From Herbivorax alkaliphila (GTDB lineage Bacteria > Bacillota > Clostridia > Acetivibrionales > Acetivibrionaceae): a stretch of 64,000 nt of DNA. The notes under the pieces were generated by a model. That model saw only the letters and a program-made list of their open reading frames with translations. It searched no databases and was not told the DNA's origin. The stretch is taken from the NCBI RefSeq assembly GCF_030848475.1, contig NZ_JAVDDS010000007.1, forward strand, positions 1-64,000, given 5' to 3'. The translations under genes were made by a program, and so were the position numbers. Of the stretch, positions 8,402-18,074 are shown piece by piece; position 1 is the stretch's first letter; the number at the start of each line of letters is the position of its first letter.

Positions 8402-10155
8402 TTATTCGCTAAGGGTTAACCAGGGATCAACACTTGAATTAACATATACCCCTGTTATATAACCCTGTAATGATAGTAACTCTTCAAAGTATTCAAGACT
8501 CATATAGCCATTGCTACCTAAGTATTGCTTAACTATTCCTTTAACTTCTACTTTGTAAGCTTCCGTTCCTAGTGTATATGAACGTAAACTAATAAAATCT
8601 CCTTCCTTTATGTTAAGCTCTTTACTCAATCCTTCAGTAAGAAGTATTCCTTCCTTTGGCAGGTCTATAGTTTGATTTCTTCTATTATAAAACTCAAACA
8701 TCTGTGTATTCATGGGTATACCAATAATTGATACTGCCTTAGAATCTTCCTTGGTCTGAACTTGTAGTTGTACTTCTATCTTAGGTTCAATATGATGTGC
8801 TGTAGTTAATGACCCTAATTCTGTAATGACACTGTTGGGCATAGGACTATTAAAGCTAATGTTATAATCCATCCTGTGATAGGTGCCATATTGAATTGAG
8901 AACATCTTTTCTATAGAATTTTCCATTTGAAAGGGAGTCATAGTGATTCCATAGGTTAGTGCAATAGAGAATACTATAAATAAGAAACGTTTCTTATTTC
9001 TTAAGGTATTTCTAACAACCATTTTATTACTAAATGATAAACTTCTCCATAGCCAAGTAATAGATTCAATTAGTATTTTCCTACCAGCTTTAGGTCCTTC
9101 TGGTCTCATTGAATCAGCGGGAGCTATTTTTAATACATATTTTGAACCTAATAAGCCTGCAACACCAGTAAAAATGCAGCTAAGTACAATGCCATAAATT
9201 ACATAAACATAATAAACCTCAGTCTTAAACATAGGGATATTAATAAACTGAACGTAAAGGTTAGTTAGTATATCAGAAATTAATATACCCAGTATGGCTC
9301 CTAAAGTTCCTCCAAGTAACCCAATAGAAAGTGTATACTTAGTATAATGTAGTAAAATACTTGAATTTCTATAGCCTAATGCCTTTAAAACTCCAATTGA
9401 ACACTTAGTATTTCGTTTTGCTTTAGGATAGATATTAAGCCATGGTGGCTAATGTGACTTTCCACTGCCTTTACAATGTTTTCAATTACACTATCATCTT
9501 CCACTTTAATTAATAGCTGATTAAGTCCATCGTAATAATTAAGTATATTTCTTACAATAGTCTCATTAACATAGATTACCCCAAAGTCTTTATCTGCTGG
9601 CAGTAAGGTCTCTTCCTTTTCAACTAGATAAGAATACTCTGAACTAGAGCCTACACCAACAACCTCTAATTGATGAGGAACACCGTAAATTAGAGGTGTT
9701 ATTTTATCACCTAGTTCTATTCCCCTTGCATTGGCAAATTGCTGTATGACTATAGCTTCTTTGGATTTCCCCTCAATTTCTCTTCCTGATTGCATGTAAA
9801 GCTTATTAATTCTATTATATTGGCTGGGCATAGATATAATTCTAACGTTAACCCTCTCATCACCATCCTCAACTAACAAAGGAAAATCCTCAACTATCCT
9901 CCCCTGAACTTCCTTTACACCATCAATATTTCCAATATCAATCAATGCTTCATCAGGAATATTAATTGCCATAACAGTTAAGTCTGCTAGATTTGTTTCT
10001 CTATAATATCCCTCAACCGAATCTTCAAGATTTATAGCTGTCATGCTAGATGAAATATATATAGCCAATGCCAATGTTATAACCGTTAAAATTGATATGA
10101 ATTGCCCCTTTGAGCTTTTTATTAATCTAAATAATCTTAAATCTAATTTCCTCAT
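8402..10155 (-). pseudogene. ABC transporter permease (FtsX/MacB type), broken
   Basis: The N-terminal part starts at ATG 10155 with an N-terminal membrane helix and a long extracellular domain (about 250 residues). It runs to LISILKQNEILS and is then out of frame. The reading frame resumes with SIGVLKALGYRNSSILLHYT, the cytoplasmic hallmark of FtsX-domain permeases, at about 9400. The stretch that should contain the second membrane helix is missing, so a deletion and frame change lie near 9395. The second half runs to DPWLTLSE and a stop at 8402, well short of the family's usual C-terminal helices. Two lesions make a functional permease very unlikely. Confidence 0.85.
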
Positions 10156-10523
10156 TACCACACAATCCTTTCTGGTGGAATTGGGTTGGGGTTTTTGGTT
10201 ATCTCTACTATTTTTCCACTACTCATTTTAATCACTCTATCAGCCATGTCCGCAATTGGTGTGTTGTGGGATATAATCACAATTGTTTTCTTATACTCTA
10301 TGTTAATTTTCTTCAGAAGGGACAAAATTAATATTCCAGTTTCAGAATCAAGTGCTCCTGTTGGCTCATCACATAAAATAATCTGAGGGTTTTTTGCTAC
10401 TGCTCGAGCAATAGCAACTCTTTGTTGTTCTCCTCCACTCATTTGGGAAGGAAAATGGTTTTTTCTATCCCCTAGACCCACTGCTTCCATAATTTGATTT
10501 GTGTCAAGTGTATCATTATTCAA
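10155..10523 (-). pseudogene. ABC transporter ATPase, 5'-truncated
   Basis: The readable part starts near [20 protein letters not shown] and contains the ABC signature [15 protein letters not shown], Walker [13 protein letters not shown] and the switch histidine in IVIISHN. The Walker A half is absent. The sequence begins directly at the end of the TetR gene, so a deletion fused the regulator's 3' end to the middle of the ATPase gene. Its stop overlaps the permease start, as in an intact MacB-like operon. The only in-frame start is a TTG with no ribosome site. Without Walker A it cannot hydrolyse ATP. Confidence 0.85.
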
Positions 10524-11076
10524 TAAAATTATATAAGTTTTCCATTATCCAGTTTATTTTAGTTTCGTCAGCAATAGCTATTTCATCTTTAAATAATCTA
10601 GGTAGCTTCATAAGTAATTCAGAAGCAAATTCAGTGTTAATCTCCCTTATTTCACCTTTTTTTACACCTTCATTTAGAATTTTAGTAACAATGCCGTTAC
10701 CTTGTTCTCCCAAAACCTCTATAGCTTTTTTCATTACAAAGGGTAACCCCATAATATCCTTAAAGAAAATTAGTGGATATCTCTTAAAAATCTTTATATC
10801 ATAATCAAGAATAAACTCTATTTTTTCAAAGGCACTTTCTATTCTATTTAACTCCTCAGTAACTGTATTTATATGAAAGTACATTAGATTAATTACAATT
10901 TCTTCAAACAGCTCTTCCTTTGAATCATAATGCTTATAAATTGTCATTTTACTTATACTTGTTCTCTGGGCTATTTCATCTAAGGTTACATCCTTATAGC
11001 CCCTTGTTATAAATAACTCTGTCGCCACCTCCTTTAACCTTTTTAATTTTTTCTCATTTAGTTTATTCATTTTCAT
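10516..11076 (-). CDS. TetR family transcriptional regulator
   Basis: Predicted 186-residue regulator. Residues about 10-57 form the TetR helix-turn-helix with the characteristic [20 protein letters not shown]. The rest is a helical ligand-binding domain that ends normally near residue 186. It leads an operon with the truncated ABC ATPase and permease and by context once repressed that transporter. AGAGGTG precedes the ATG. Because the downstream deletion begins at or just after its stop, the last few residues could be altered, but the length is normal. Whether it still has a target is unclear. Confidence 0.88.
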   Translation of the reverse strand: MKMNKLNEKKLKRLKEVATELFITRGYKDVTLDEIAQRTSISKMTIYKHYDSKEELFEEIVINLMYFHINTVTEELNRIESAFEKIEFILDYDIKIFKRYPLIFFKDIMGLPFVMKKAIEVLGEQGNGIVTKILNEGVKKGEIREINTEFASELLMKLPRLFKDEIAIADETKINWIMENLYNFIE

Positions 11077-11145
11077 AACACCTCTTATTTTGTACTTTTA
11101 AAGTTTTATAGTACAGTTTTATCGTATCAAATACAGATTTTATTG

Positions 11146-11325
11146 TTAAGTTAAAATCACATTGCGTTCATCACCTTTGATACCAGCTATCAACCCGGGT
11201 AAGGAATCTTTAATCGCTTTTCGAATTTCTGTCATTGGAACAGGCTCAAGTATTTCTGTTGGTTTTGGTCCAAAAAGATTAACGCTATTTTTTCTTACTT
11301 GAGCTAAAAGAATTGCTAAATCTGG
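11146..11325 (-). pseudogene. C-terminal fragment of an AadA-type aminoglycoside adenylyltransferase
   Basis: Reading leftward from about 11325 the frame gives DLAILLAQVRKNSVNLFGPK, then EILEPVPMTEIRKAIKDSLP and GDERNVILT before a stop. This matches the region of AadA-like nucleotidyltransferases around the conserved LFGP and GDERNVLLT motifs. An in-frame stop lies just upstream and no start is present. The catalytic N-terminal GSxxxGxxxxxSDID region is missing, so it cannot confer resistance. Confidence 0.7.
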
Positions 11326-11329
11326 TTAT

Positions 11330-11373
11330 ATAGAAAAACCGCCAATCAGAAACTTTTTCTCCTGATTGACGGT
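11330..11373 (-). terminator. Rho-independent terminator for the PAP2 gene
   Basis: ACCGCCAATCAG at 11338-11349 pairs with CTGATTGACGGT at 11362-11373 (12 bases, one mismatch). Read leftward the stem is followed by TTTTTCT. It lies about 120 bases after the stop of the minus-strand phosphatase gene. Confidence 0.8.
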
Positions 11374-11495
11374 AAGCCACCAATTTTTTGCTTCTACATC
11401 TATCCTATCTCCACAACCTATAAATGTTATATAATACTGTCCACTCAACCCTATTTCATTTTTTGGTATTTCAGAAAATAAGCAAAACCTTAATA

Positions 11496-12020
11496 TTAAT
11501 AATACCCGACAAAACTTTTTGTGCCTCTGAAAACACCGATACTCAGCAATACTCCAAGCATTGCTCCAAGAATAATATCAAAGGGGAAATGCACACCCAC
11601 CATAACCCTTGAAATTGCGGTCATGGATGCAAGAATCAGTACGTATTTCCCTATCCTTTTATCAATAAACCAGATGGCTGTGGCAATTACAAATGCACTT
11701 GCAGCATGCATACTGGGCAATGATCCGTTAGCAGCATGATATATTAAACTGTCAACTTCCAGAGTAATAAAAGGTCTGGGTCTTAAATAAAAAAACCTGA
11801 TGGTCTGTACAATTACAATGGTCAAGGCTGGAGCAAAAATGACAGGTATCAGCTTCCTGCTTCTTTGTAAGAGCAAGAAAGCTATCACTATCAGATAAGT
11901 TGCCGCAAATGAATATGAAGACCAATTTGTAATAAACACCATCATGTTTCCCACCACTGTATTCTCTGCAGCCGGATTATATAACAGGAAAAAAAATAGT
12001 TTGTCTATATAATAAAACAT
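11496..12020 (-). CDS. PAP2 family membrane phosphatase (undecaprenyl-diphosphatase type)
   Basis: Predicted 174-residue polytopic membrane protein. The three acid-phosphatase motifs are present in order: RFFYLRPRP (about residue 79), GSLPSMHAAS with the catalytic His (about 105), and SRVMVGVHFPFD (about 140). Five or six membrane helices are predicted. Enzymes of this size and layout, such as BcrC, dephosphorylate undecaprenyl diphosphate outside the membrane to recycle the cell-wall lipid carrier, though lipid phosphatases look alike. ATG at 12020 has GGAGGAG seven bases upstream. A longer in-frame start at 12065 lacks such a site. Confidence 0.88.
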   Translation of the reverse strand: MFYYIDKLFFFLLYNPAAENTVVGNMMVFITNWSSYSFAATYLIVIAFLLLQRSRKLIPVIFAPALTIVIVQTIRFFYLRPRPFITLEVDSLIYHAANGSLPSMHAASAFVIATAIWFIDKRIGKYVLILASMTAISRVMVGVHFPFDIILGAMLGVLLSIGVFRGTKSFVGYY

Positions 12021-12227
12021 ATAGTCTCCTCCATGGGAACAATCCACATACATACTGTTTTTCATAGAATAGCATAATATCTTTATTATCGCAACCTTCT
12101 AACCGATAAGGGTGTATTTAATTTATGTAAAGAATAAGAAACCATGTTTAAAAGTTCTATTTAAAGCAGGCAAAAGAATAGTCTAAGATACCCATGTGAA
12201 TTAAAATTTAAAGGGGGTTCTTAGACT

Positions 12228-13080
12228 ATGATTAAAAACATCGATACTATTGTATCAAAAAACATAGGTGAAATGGAATGGGTATTAAAGGAATTTGCTA
12301 AAGAAGCTGTGAAGCTTGATGATAACGGTGAGCTTACAATAACTACTTTAGAAAAATTAGCAGGAAAAACAATAAAATCGCTTATCCAAGTAGTGTTACT
12401 AATAATGGGTGCATTTTTAAGCAACGTTGTAAGAAGCGAAGTTAATAGAATTTGTTCCTGTGGGAAGAAAATGGGTATATCCAAAAGAAATGTTACAACT
12501 CACATACTATCTATGTTTGGATATGTTCCTGTATTAACCCTACGCAAGCACAGATAATATCTGAAGAAGTAGGGAAAAGAGTATTTGAAAAAGAAAAAAC
12601 TAAAGCAGAATTAGCATATGAAAGACCAGAATATATAGCATCGCAAGAAGTAGTAAAAAATTTAAAAGAAGGACGATTATATATTCTTACAGATGGATCA
12701 CAATTAAATACACGAACAGAAAACAATAAAGGTTCAACATGGAAAGAAATGAAGCTAGGGCTAGTTTTTAAAGACAGTGATGTTATAAAAAGAAAAGATG
12801 GAAGCCAAATAATAACAAACAAAGAATACGTTTCTTACTTGGGAAGTGTGAGGGATTTCAAAAAGTTTTTATTTGCAGCAGCAGCTAGAGCTGGATATGG
12901 AAATATAAAAGAAAATGTAATAATTGGAGATGGAACCCAGTGGATTTAGAACATGGTAAATGAAGTATTTCCTGATGCAGTTGAAATAGTTCATTACTTC
13001 CATCCAAATGAAAACATTAATGACTATGCAAAATTTTTATATCCTGATAATGAAACTTGCATAGGATGTCACATCAATCC
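12228..13080 (+). mobile_element. ISLre2-family (UPF0236) transposase, frameshifted and truncated
   Basis: The first frame (12228-12557) encodes the ISLre2 N-terminus including RICSCGKKM. Coding then shifts frame near 12540 to ISEEVGKRVFEKEKTKAELA and runs to VIIGDGTQWI. A TAG at 12947-12949 interrupts it, after which NMVNEVFPDAVEIVHYFHPN continues in frame until about 13050, where homology ends. An intact ISLre2 transposase is over 450 residues, so the C-terminal part is gone. One frameshift, one stop and a 3' truncation make this a dead insertion sequence. I could not find matching terminal inverted repeats. Confidence 0.85.
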
Positions 13081-13369
13081 TATCTTCTTGTTATTTTACG
13101 CTTTACTTTATCCAGTTAACACGCGTTTATTTACAAAATCATGTATCCAGATACTGAATAAAATAATTTACTATTTAATATACAAAAAAATACACCTCGT
13201 CTGTCAGTCTTTTAATTGTTATTTTACAAACTTTAGTGTCCAATGAAAAGACCAACATGAGGAGAATTTAATTTGCAAAAAAATGGTTCAAATAAACCGT
13301 AGATCTACATCTTCTCATCCCTTAGAATTTATCTAATCTGTCAACTCAAACCCACCTAATATCTTACCC
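13081..13369. other. Spacer after the truncated transposase
   Basis: The beginning may be a degenerate continuation of the insertion sequence. I see no gene, RNA fold or repeat of note here. Confidence 0.4.
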
Positions 13370-13414
13370 CAAAAATATACCCTCGACATGCTCCCGTGAA
13401 GGCATATCGAGGGT
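13370..13414 (-). terminator. Terminator after the RlmCD-type gene
   Basis: ACCCTCGA at 13379-13386 pairs with TCGAGGGT at 13407-13414, with extra pairing between ATGC and GGCAT inside. Read leftward the stem is followed by ATATTTTTG. It lies about 65 bases after the methyltransferase stop. Confidence 0.65.
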
Positions 13415-13479
13415 TTAAGTCGAGTTGACATGTTTACTTTCATTTTATGAAACTCAGTATTTTTAATGCTTTTCGGACT

Positions 13480-14832
13480 TTATTTTTTTGACATCAAGAC
13501 AACACACTCAACATGTGCCGTCCACGGAAACATGTCCACTGGCTGCACCCTATCCACCTTAAATCCCTTTTCACTCAAATACTTCAAGTCCCTTGCAAGT
13601 GTTGCTGGATTACATGACACATAAACAACTTTAGATGGCTTAATTTCCACCAGCGTCTCAAGAAGACTTTCGTCACATCCCTTTCTTGGAGGATCTAATA
13701 CAACCACATCTGCCTTTACACCCATATCTGGCAGCACTTTCTCTGCTTCACCTGTAATGAATTCTACATTACCAACACCATTAATGCGAGCATTTTCCTT
13801 TGCATCTTCGATTGCCTCTTTTACAACTTCAACTCCATACACCTTTTTTGCTTTTTGGGATAAAAACAAAGATATTGTTCCAATGCCACAGTAAAGATCA
13901 AAAACAGTATCTTCTCCACTAAGTGCTGCATACTCAAGCACTTTATTATATAATGCTTCAGTTTGAAATGGATTGACTTGAAAAAAAGACCTAGGGGATA
14001 TATTAAACTTAAATCTGTCAATATAGTCTGTAATACTGTCTTGTCGATATATAACTATATTTTTTCGTCCTAAAATAACATTTGTCTTTTCCTTGTTTAC
14101 GTTTATAATAATACTTTTTATTTCTGGCACTTCACTTAATAAATCATCAATTAGCCTACCCTTTTCTGGTATAGCCTTTCCATTTAAGACTAAAACCACC
14201 ATGACCTCACCTGTTTTAAACCCTACTCTGGTCACAACGTGTCGCATCAGACCTTTCCCAGTAGTTTCATCATATACACTCACATTGTTTTTTACAATAA
14301 AATCTTTCACAATAGCTTTTATCCTGTCACTTACCTTATGTTGAATCTCACATGTTGAACCCTCAATGATGTCATGAGATCTCTTTGCATAAAAGCCTAC
14401 CTGTGTTTCTCCCTTTGCCATTCTAACTGGGTACTGGGCTTTATTTCTATATCTAAACGGCTCTTCCATTGAAATAATATCACATACCTCAATATCTTCA
14501 AGTTTCCCTATCCTCTTTAAATTCTCTCGAACCAGGTTTTCTTTAAATTTCAGCCCTGCTTCTTTACTCATATGTTGCAGACTGCATCCACCACACCTTT
14601 TATATACTTCACAAAAAGGCTCAATTCTGTCATATGAGGGTTTTAATATTTTAAGTAATTTCCCTACCCCATAACTTTTATATAACTTTATAATCTTAAT
14701 CTCTACTTCTTCCTTCTCAATTGCTCCATCTACAAATACAGTGAAATTGTCTATACGCCCAACTCCCTGTCCTTCATGGGTTATTCCCGTAATCTCTACA
14801 TTGTAAATTTCATTTTTCTTTACTGGTACCAA
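13480..14832 (-). CDS. rlmCD: 23S rRNA (uracil-C5)-methyltransferase, RlmCD/RumA type
   Basis: Predicted 450-residue SAM-dependent methyltransferase that forms 5-methyluridine in 23S rRNA. The N-terminal 60 residues form a TRAM RNA-binding domain (GITHEGQGVGRIDNFTVFV). Cysteines in FCEVYKRCGGCSLQHM and a later TCEIQH fit the 4Fe-4S site of this family. The catalytic domain has FDLYCGIGTISLFL (SAM loop), DPPRKGC, and the nucleophilic Cys in VYVSCNPATLARDL. By family knowledge Gram-positive enzymes may modify both U747 and U1939. The start is uncertain: TTG at 14832 has AAGGTGG eight bases upstream, while GTG at 14844 lacks a good site and would add four residues. Confidence 0.9.
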   Translation of the reverse strand: MVPVKKNEIYNVEITGITHEGQGVGRIDNFTVFVDGAIEKEEVEIKIIKLYKSYGVGKLLKILKPSYDRIEPFCEVYKRCGGCSLQHMSKEAGLKFKENLVRENLKRIGKLEDIEVCDIISMEEPFRYRNKAQYPVRMAKGETQVGFYAKRSHDIIEGSTCEIQHKVSDRIKAIVKDFIVKNNVSVYDETTGKGLMRHVVTRVGFKTGEVMVVLVLNGKAIPEKGRLIDDLLSEVPEIKSIIINVNKEKTNVILGRKNIVIYRQDSITDYIDRFKFNISPRSFFQVNPFQTEALYNKVLEYAALSGEDTVFDLYCGIGTISLFLSQKAKKVYGVEVVKEAIEDAKENARINGVGNVEFITGEAEKVLPDMGVKADVVVLDPPRKGCDESLLETLVEIKPSKVVYVSCNPATLARDLKYLSEKGFKVDRVQPVDMFPWTAHVECVVLMSKK

Positions 14833-15004
14833 AAAATTTTCCACCTTTTTTTAATTTATGCAGCAAAAAGATTATAACATAATTTCCAAACTCTTTGAAC
14901 CTTCTGTCAAAAACTATTTCTCCTACATGAAAGTAACTTATGCCAGCTTTGCTTTTAATTCTCTCTTCAAATTCACTAGAAGTTGACGTCCAAGACATTC
15001 AATT

Positions 15005-15048
15005 CAAGAACCGTCCCCAAGTTGAACAAGAACCGTCCCCAAGTTGAA
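15005..15048. repeat. Exact 22-bp tandem repeat with REP-like core AAGAACCGTCCCC
   Basis: Two identical 22-base units (15005-15026 and 15027-15048), each containing AAGAACCGTCCCCAAGTTG, lie ten bases after the GH9 stop codon. Similar GAACCGTCCCC motifs recur in Firmicute genomes as REP-like sequences linked to Y1 (RAYT-type) transposases. That association is from general knowledge, and no such transposase is in this window. No strong hairpin was seen. Confidence 0.8.
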
Positions 15049-15057
15049 AAAGTTGAA

Positions 15058-17748
15058 TTAGGGTTCTGTGCCGTAAACAAGTTTGTCTGAAACATACACG
15101 GTTATTTTATTCCACTCGGTATAATCTGATGCAGATGAGTTAAATGAATAATGGTTTGCCTGATTATAATTTGACCAATCATCCTTTGCAACCCTCACCT
15201 GTAACTCTGCACTTTCATTTGGTGCAAGTGTTCCTGCTCCACTGGTAAACCCTATTTTAAGGTACATGTCTGCACCATCTTTAGGAGAAGAAAGTTTATA
15301 AAAATCTCCTGTAACATTTGAACTGTCAACGCTACTCCAGTCACACCAGAAGTTTTGAGGTTCTCCCCCGTCATTTATATAGTAATATCTAATTTTCACA
15401 TTTGAAAGACTTAAAGGCCTGCTATCATCATTTGTTATTCTAAATTTAGGACCTATGCTATTTGATGAAGCTTCCCTGTTTACATTTGCATATTCCACTG
15501 AAACTACACCTTCATCAACTGTAACACTGTCACTTTGACTGTCAGGCGTTGATACAGCTGTTGGCTCAGGAGTGACTGTTGGTGAAACAGTGGGTACAGG
15601 GGTAGATGTAACAGTTGCAGGCTCTGACGTAGCTGTAGCCTGTGCTTCCCTGCTATCTCTTGAATCTGTACTCTCACTACCATCTGGCTCACTTCCAAAT
15701 ACCAGTACCCCATCATCATATACAGGCATGTACTCAGTCTTTACAATTGACCCTGCCGACAAATCTTGATATGAATAGTCACTCTCAGGATTTAGCACTA
15801 CACCATCTGGTGCAGAAATTCTAAACTGTACTTCCTTTTTATAATCTGACTGACCGCCTGGATATATTTTTGTTCCTGAAAAATCTACAATTACATAATA
15901 AATATCACCATTATAATGCTTAACCTCTGAAATTTCTGCACCCTGATTATAACTAGAACCAACACTTAAGTCATTTGCACTATTACCAGAGTTTAAAAAT
16001 CCACTAAGATCCATAAAGTATTTAAAGGACAATTCTTCACAAACCCTTGCAGGCCAACCTGTCTTGTTATTCAATATTGCCTTTACCTCTATAAAATTAT
16101 CTCCCGAAGCATTTATACCTGCTTCAACATATATTTCATCCTCTGTAACTTCCTCTATACCATTAAACTCTGAATCAGGACTTCCACCATACATCTCATA
16201 CATTTTAGCAAGTAACCCTACAAATCCTGCATTATAATCACAAGCCACCTCATTACTTACATAATCGGCAATATCATCTGTGTAACTATCTGAAGAATCA
16301 GGTCCTCCTACAAGTGCTCCATAAAGAGTATGTCTGTGCTGTTCTGGTATAGACTGGCTGTCTGCCCATGAGCCATGAGCTGTTCTGTGATGAGGTCTTT
16401 TAGGTGGATTTTCTCCAAATCCCACAACAAAACTTCTTCCTGTGCTTCCAAGGGCATAATCTGCCTGACTTTGAGCAAAATCCAAATAGACCTCAGCCCT
16501 TTCTTCATCATTACCTTCCCAATCTGAATAAACACATGCTAAAAATGCAGTTGTAGTTGCATATCTTAACGCTCCCCACTGGTCTAGCCATGCAAGACCT
16601 TGTGGAGTATATGTAACAGTTTCACCATCATATCCTGTTGTCCACCAATCAAAATGTCTCTCGATTGATTCCTTATATTCTGACTCCCCTCCTTTAATTC
16701 TAGCTAAAAGAAGATAGGTTCCATATGTTACGTCATCCCAGCAATGAGCCCATTTATATTTTGGAGTTGTAGTCTGTGGCTCATATCCCCATTCATCAGA
16801 ATAACTCTCTGCTATATCAAGATATGAAGAATCATCAGTAGCAAGATAAAGCCATGTAGCAGCCCAAGATAGTTCATCATAAAATCCACTCCATGAATCA
16901 TAAAATCCATCGGCTTCAGTATATCCTTCATCACTCTTTGTTGTGTTTGCAAATTCAAATAACTGCTTTGCATGTTCTAAACACTTTTCTGAGTAATCAT
17001 CATCTACATCTTCAAACACTATTGATGCTACTGCTAATGCTGCCGAAGTTCCAGCTACAACAGAAGAGCCTGGATTATCCTCATCAACTTTATATGAAGG
17101 TCTTTCCATCTGCATTGCTTCTGCAGGTCCCCACCATGCATGGTCTAAATGTCCATCCCCTACTTGATAATAGTATACATTGGGCTCAGGATGACATTTA
17201 ATAAAATAATCTGTAGCCCATCTTATGTTATTTAGTATGTGGTTGTACTGACCACTTTGTTTAAATGCATCTTCATATTCATAGACTGCCCAGCCAAGCA
17301 TAGCTGCCGTATAAGACATAGGAAAATTAAACTTCACATGATCTCCAGCATCATACCAGCCACCAGTAAGGTCAAGCCCGGCATCTTTTCCATCTTCAAG
17401 TCCTGAGTCGCCTCTCCAATTTAAACGAAGTGTTGATGGATCAAGCTTTCCAGATCTTTGACACTCATAAAAGAAAATAGCTTTTTGTAATGCTTCACCA
17501 TAGTTAAAATCACCAGTAGCAGGAGGTTGTTTTGGAATCTCTTCCTGAGCCAGATACATGCCCTTATTTTCTTCACCTTCAACTGATTGTGAACCATCAA
17601 CTTGCTGAACATCTTTTGAATCCACATCGCCTTTATTTACATCTGACTCTCCAGTTAATGTTAATACCAATAAAACAATGCCCAAAAACACAAAAAAGCC
17701 ACTTATAATAACAACATCTTTTTTTTGCTTTATTAACTCTTTTATCAT
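15058..17748 (-). CDS. GH9 cellulase with CBM3c and CBM3, membrane-anchored or secreted
   Basis: Predicted 896-residue cellulase. Residues 13-32 form a membrane helix after a basic start (IKELIKQKK). It may be a signal peptide or an uncleaved anchor. Residues about 78-515 are the GH9 catalytic domain, with the inverting base region [10 protein letters not shown] (D133, D136) and the acid Glu in [14 protein letters not shown]. Residues about 540-690 are a CBM3c, which in this enzyme type feeds a cellulose chain into the active site and gives processivity. A Pro/Thr/Ser linker (about 700-750) leads to a C-terminal cellulose-binding CBM3. There is no dockerin, so it is a free or surface-tethered enzyme, as in Cel9I of C. 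thermocellum. A partial copy of its 5' end lies at 22334. Confidence 0.93.
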   Translation of the reverse strand: MIKELIKQKKDVVIISGFFVFLGIVLLVLTLTGESDVNKGDVDSKDVQQVDGSQSVEGEENKGMYLAQEEIPKQPPATGDFNYGEALQKAIFFYECQRSGKLDPSTLRLNWRGDSGLEDGKDAGLDLTGGWYDAGDHVKFNFPMSYTAAMLGWAVYEYEDAFKQSGQYNHILNNIRWATDYFIKCHPEPNVYYYQVGDGHLDHAWWGPAEAMQMERPSYKVDEDNPGSSVVAGTSAALAVASIVFEDVDDDYSEKCLEHAKQLFEFANTTKSDEGYTEADGFYDSWSGFYDELSWAATWLYLATDDSSYLDIAESYSDEWGYEPQTTTPKYKWAHCWDDVTYGTYLLLARIKGGESEYKESIERHFDWWTTGYDGETVTYTPQGLAWLDQWGALRYATTTAFLACVYSDWEGNDEERAEVYLDFAQSQADYALGSTGRSFVVGFGENPPKRPHHRTAHGSWADSQSIPEQHRHTLYGALVGGPDSSDSYTDDIADYVSNEVACDYNAGFVGLLAKMYEMYGGSPDSEFNGIEEVTEDEIYVEAGINASGDNFIEVKAILNNKTGWPARVCEELSFKYFMDLSGFLNSGNSANDLSVGSSYNQGAEISEVKHYNGDIYYVIVDFSGTKIYPGGQSDYKKEVQFRISAPDGVVLNPESDYSYQDLSAGSIVKTEYMPVYDDGVLVFGSEPDGSESTDSRDSREAQATATSEPATVTSTPVPTVSPTVTPEPTAVSTPDSQSDSVTVDEGVVSVEYANVNREASSNSIGPKFRITNDDSRPLSLSNVKIRYYYINDGGEPQNFWCDWSSVDSSNVTGDFYKLSSPKDGADMYLKIGFTSGAGTLAPNESAELQVRVAKDDWSNYNQANHYSFNSSASDYTEWNKITVYVSDKLVYGTEP

Positions 17749-18074
17749 AACTTACCCCCTGTACCACTGCTATATTTTTAATAAAATTTTCATCTCTTAC
17801 GCAACCTTATTATATCATAAATATTTCCTTTTGTCCTAGTCAAGCTCATAGTCGGGCGTATATAACAAACACAAAGCCTCTTTAATATTACTGCTTAAAT
17901 ATGTATCTTTATACCTTCACAAAACTGAAACTTTACTATCTAATTAAACATAAAATTCTAATAATTATAATTATAAAATAAACTCAAAACAGAGCAAGAA
18001 AAATCCCCTTATAACATCCTCTTAAATAGAGTAGATAAATATATGATTAATACTCTATATCCCCAGTTCTATAA
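17749..18074. other. GH9 promoter region
   Basis: About 325 AT-rich bases upstream of the GH9 gene. CTTATAA at 18008-18014 is the distal half of a microhomology that matches 17702-17708 and explains the deletion junction in the copy at 22334-22453. I see no further gene or RNA fold. Confidence 0.5.

Noticed and set aside
14810-14998. 62-codon minus-strand frame overlapping the RlmCD start
   Set aside because: No ribosome site, no family that I recognise, and overlap with the likely start. A decayed fragment is possible but not supported.
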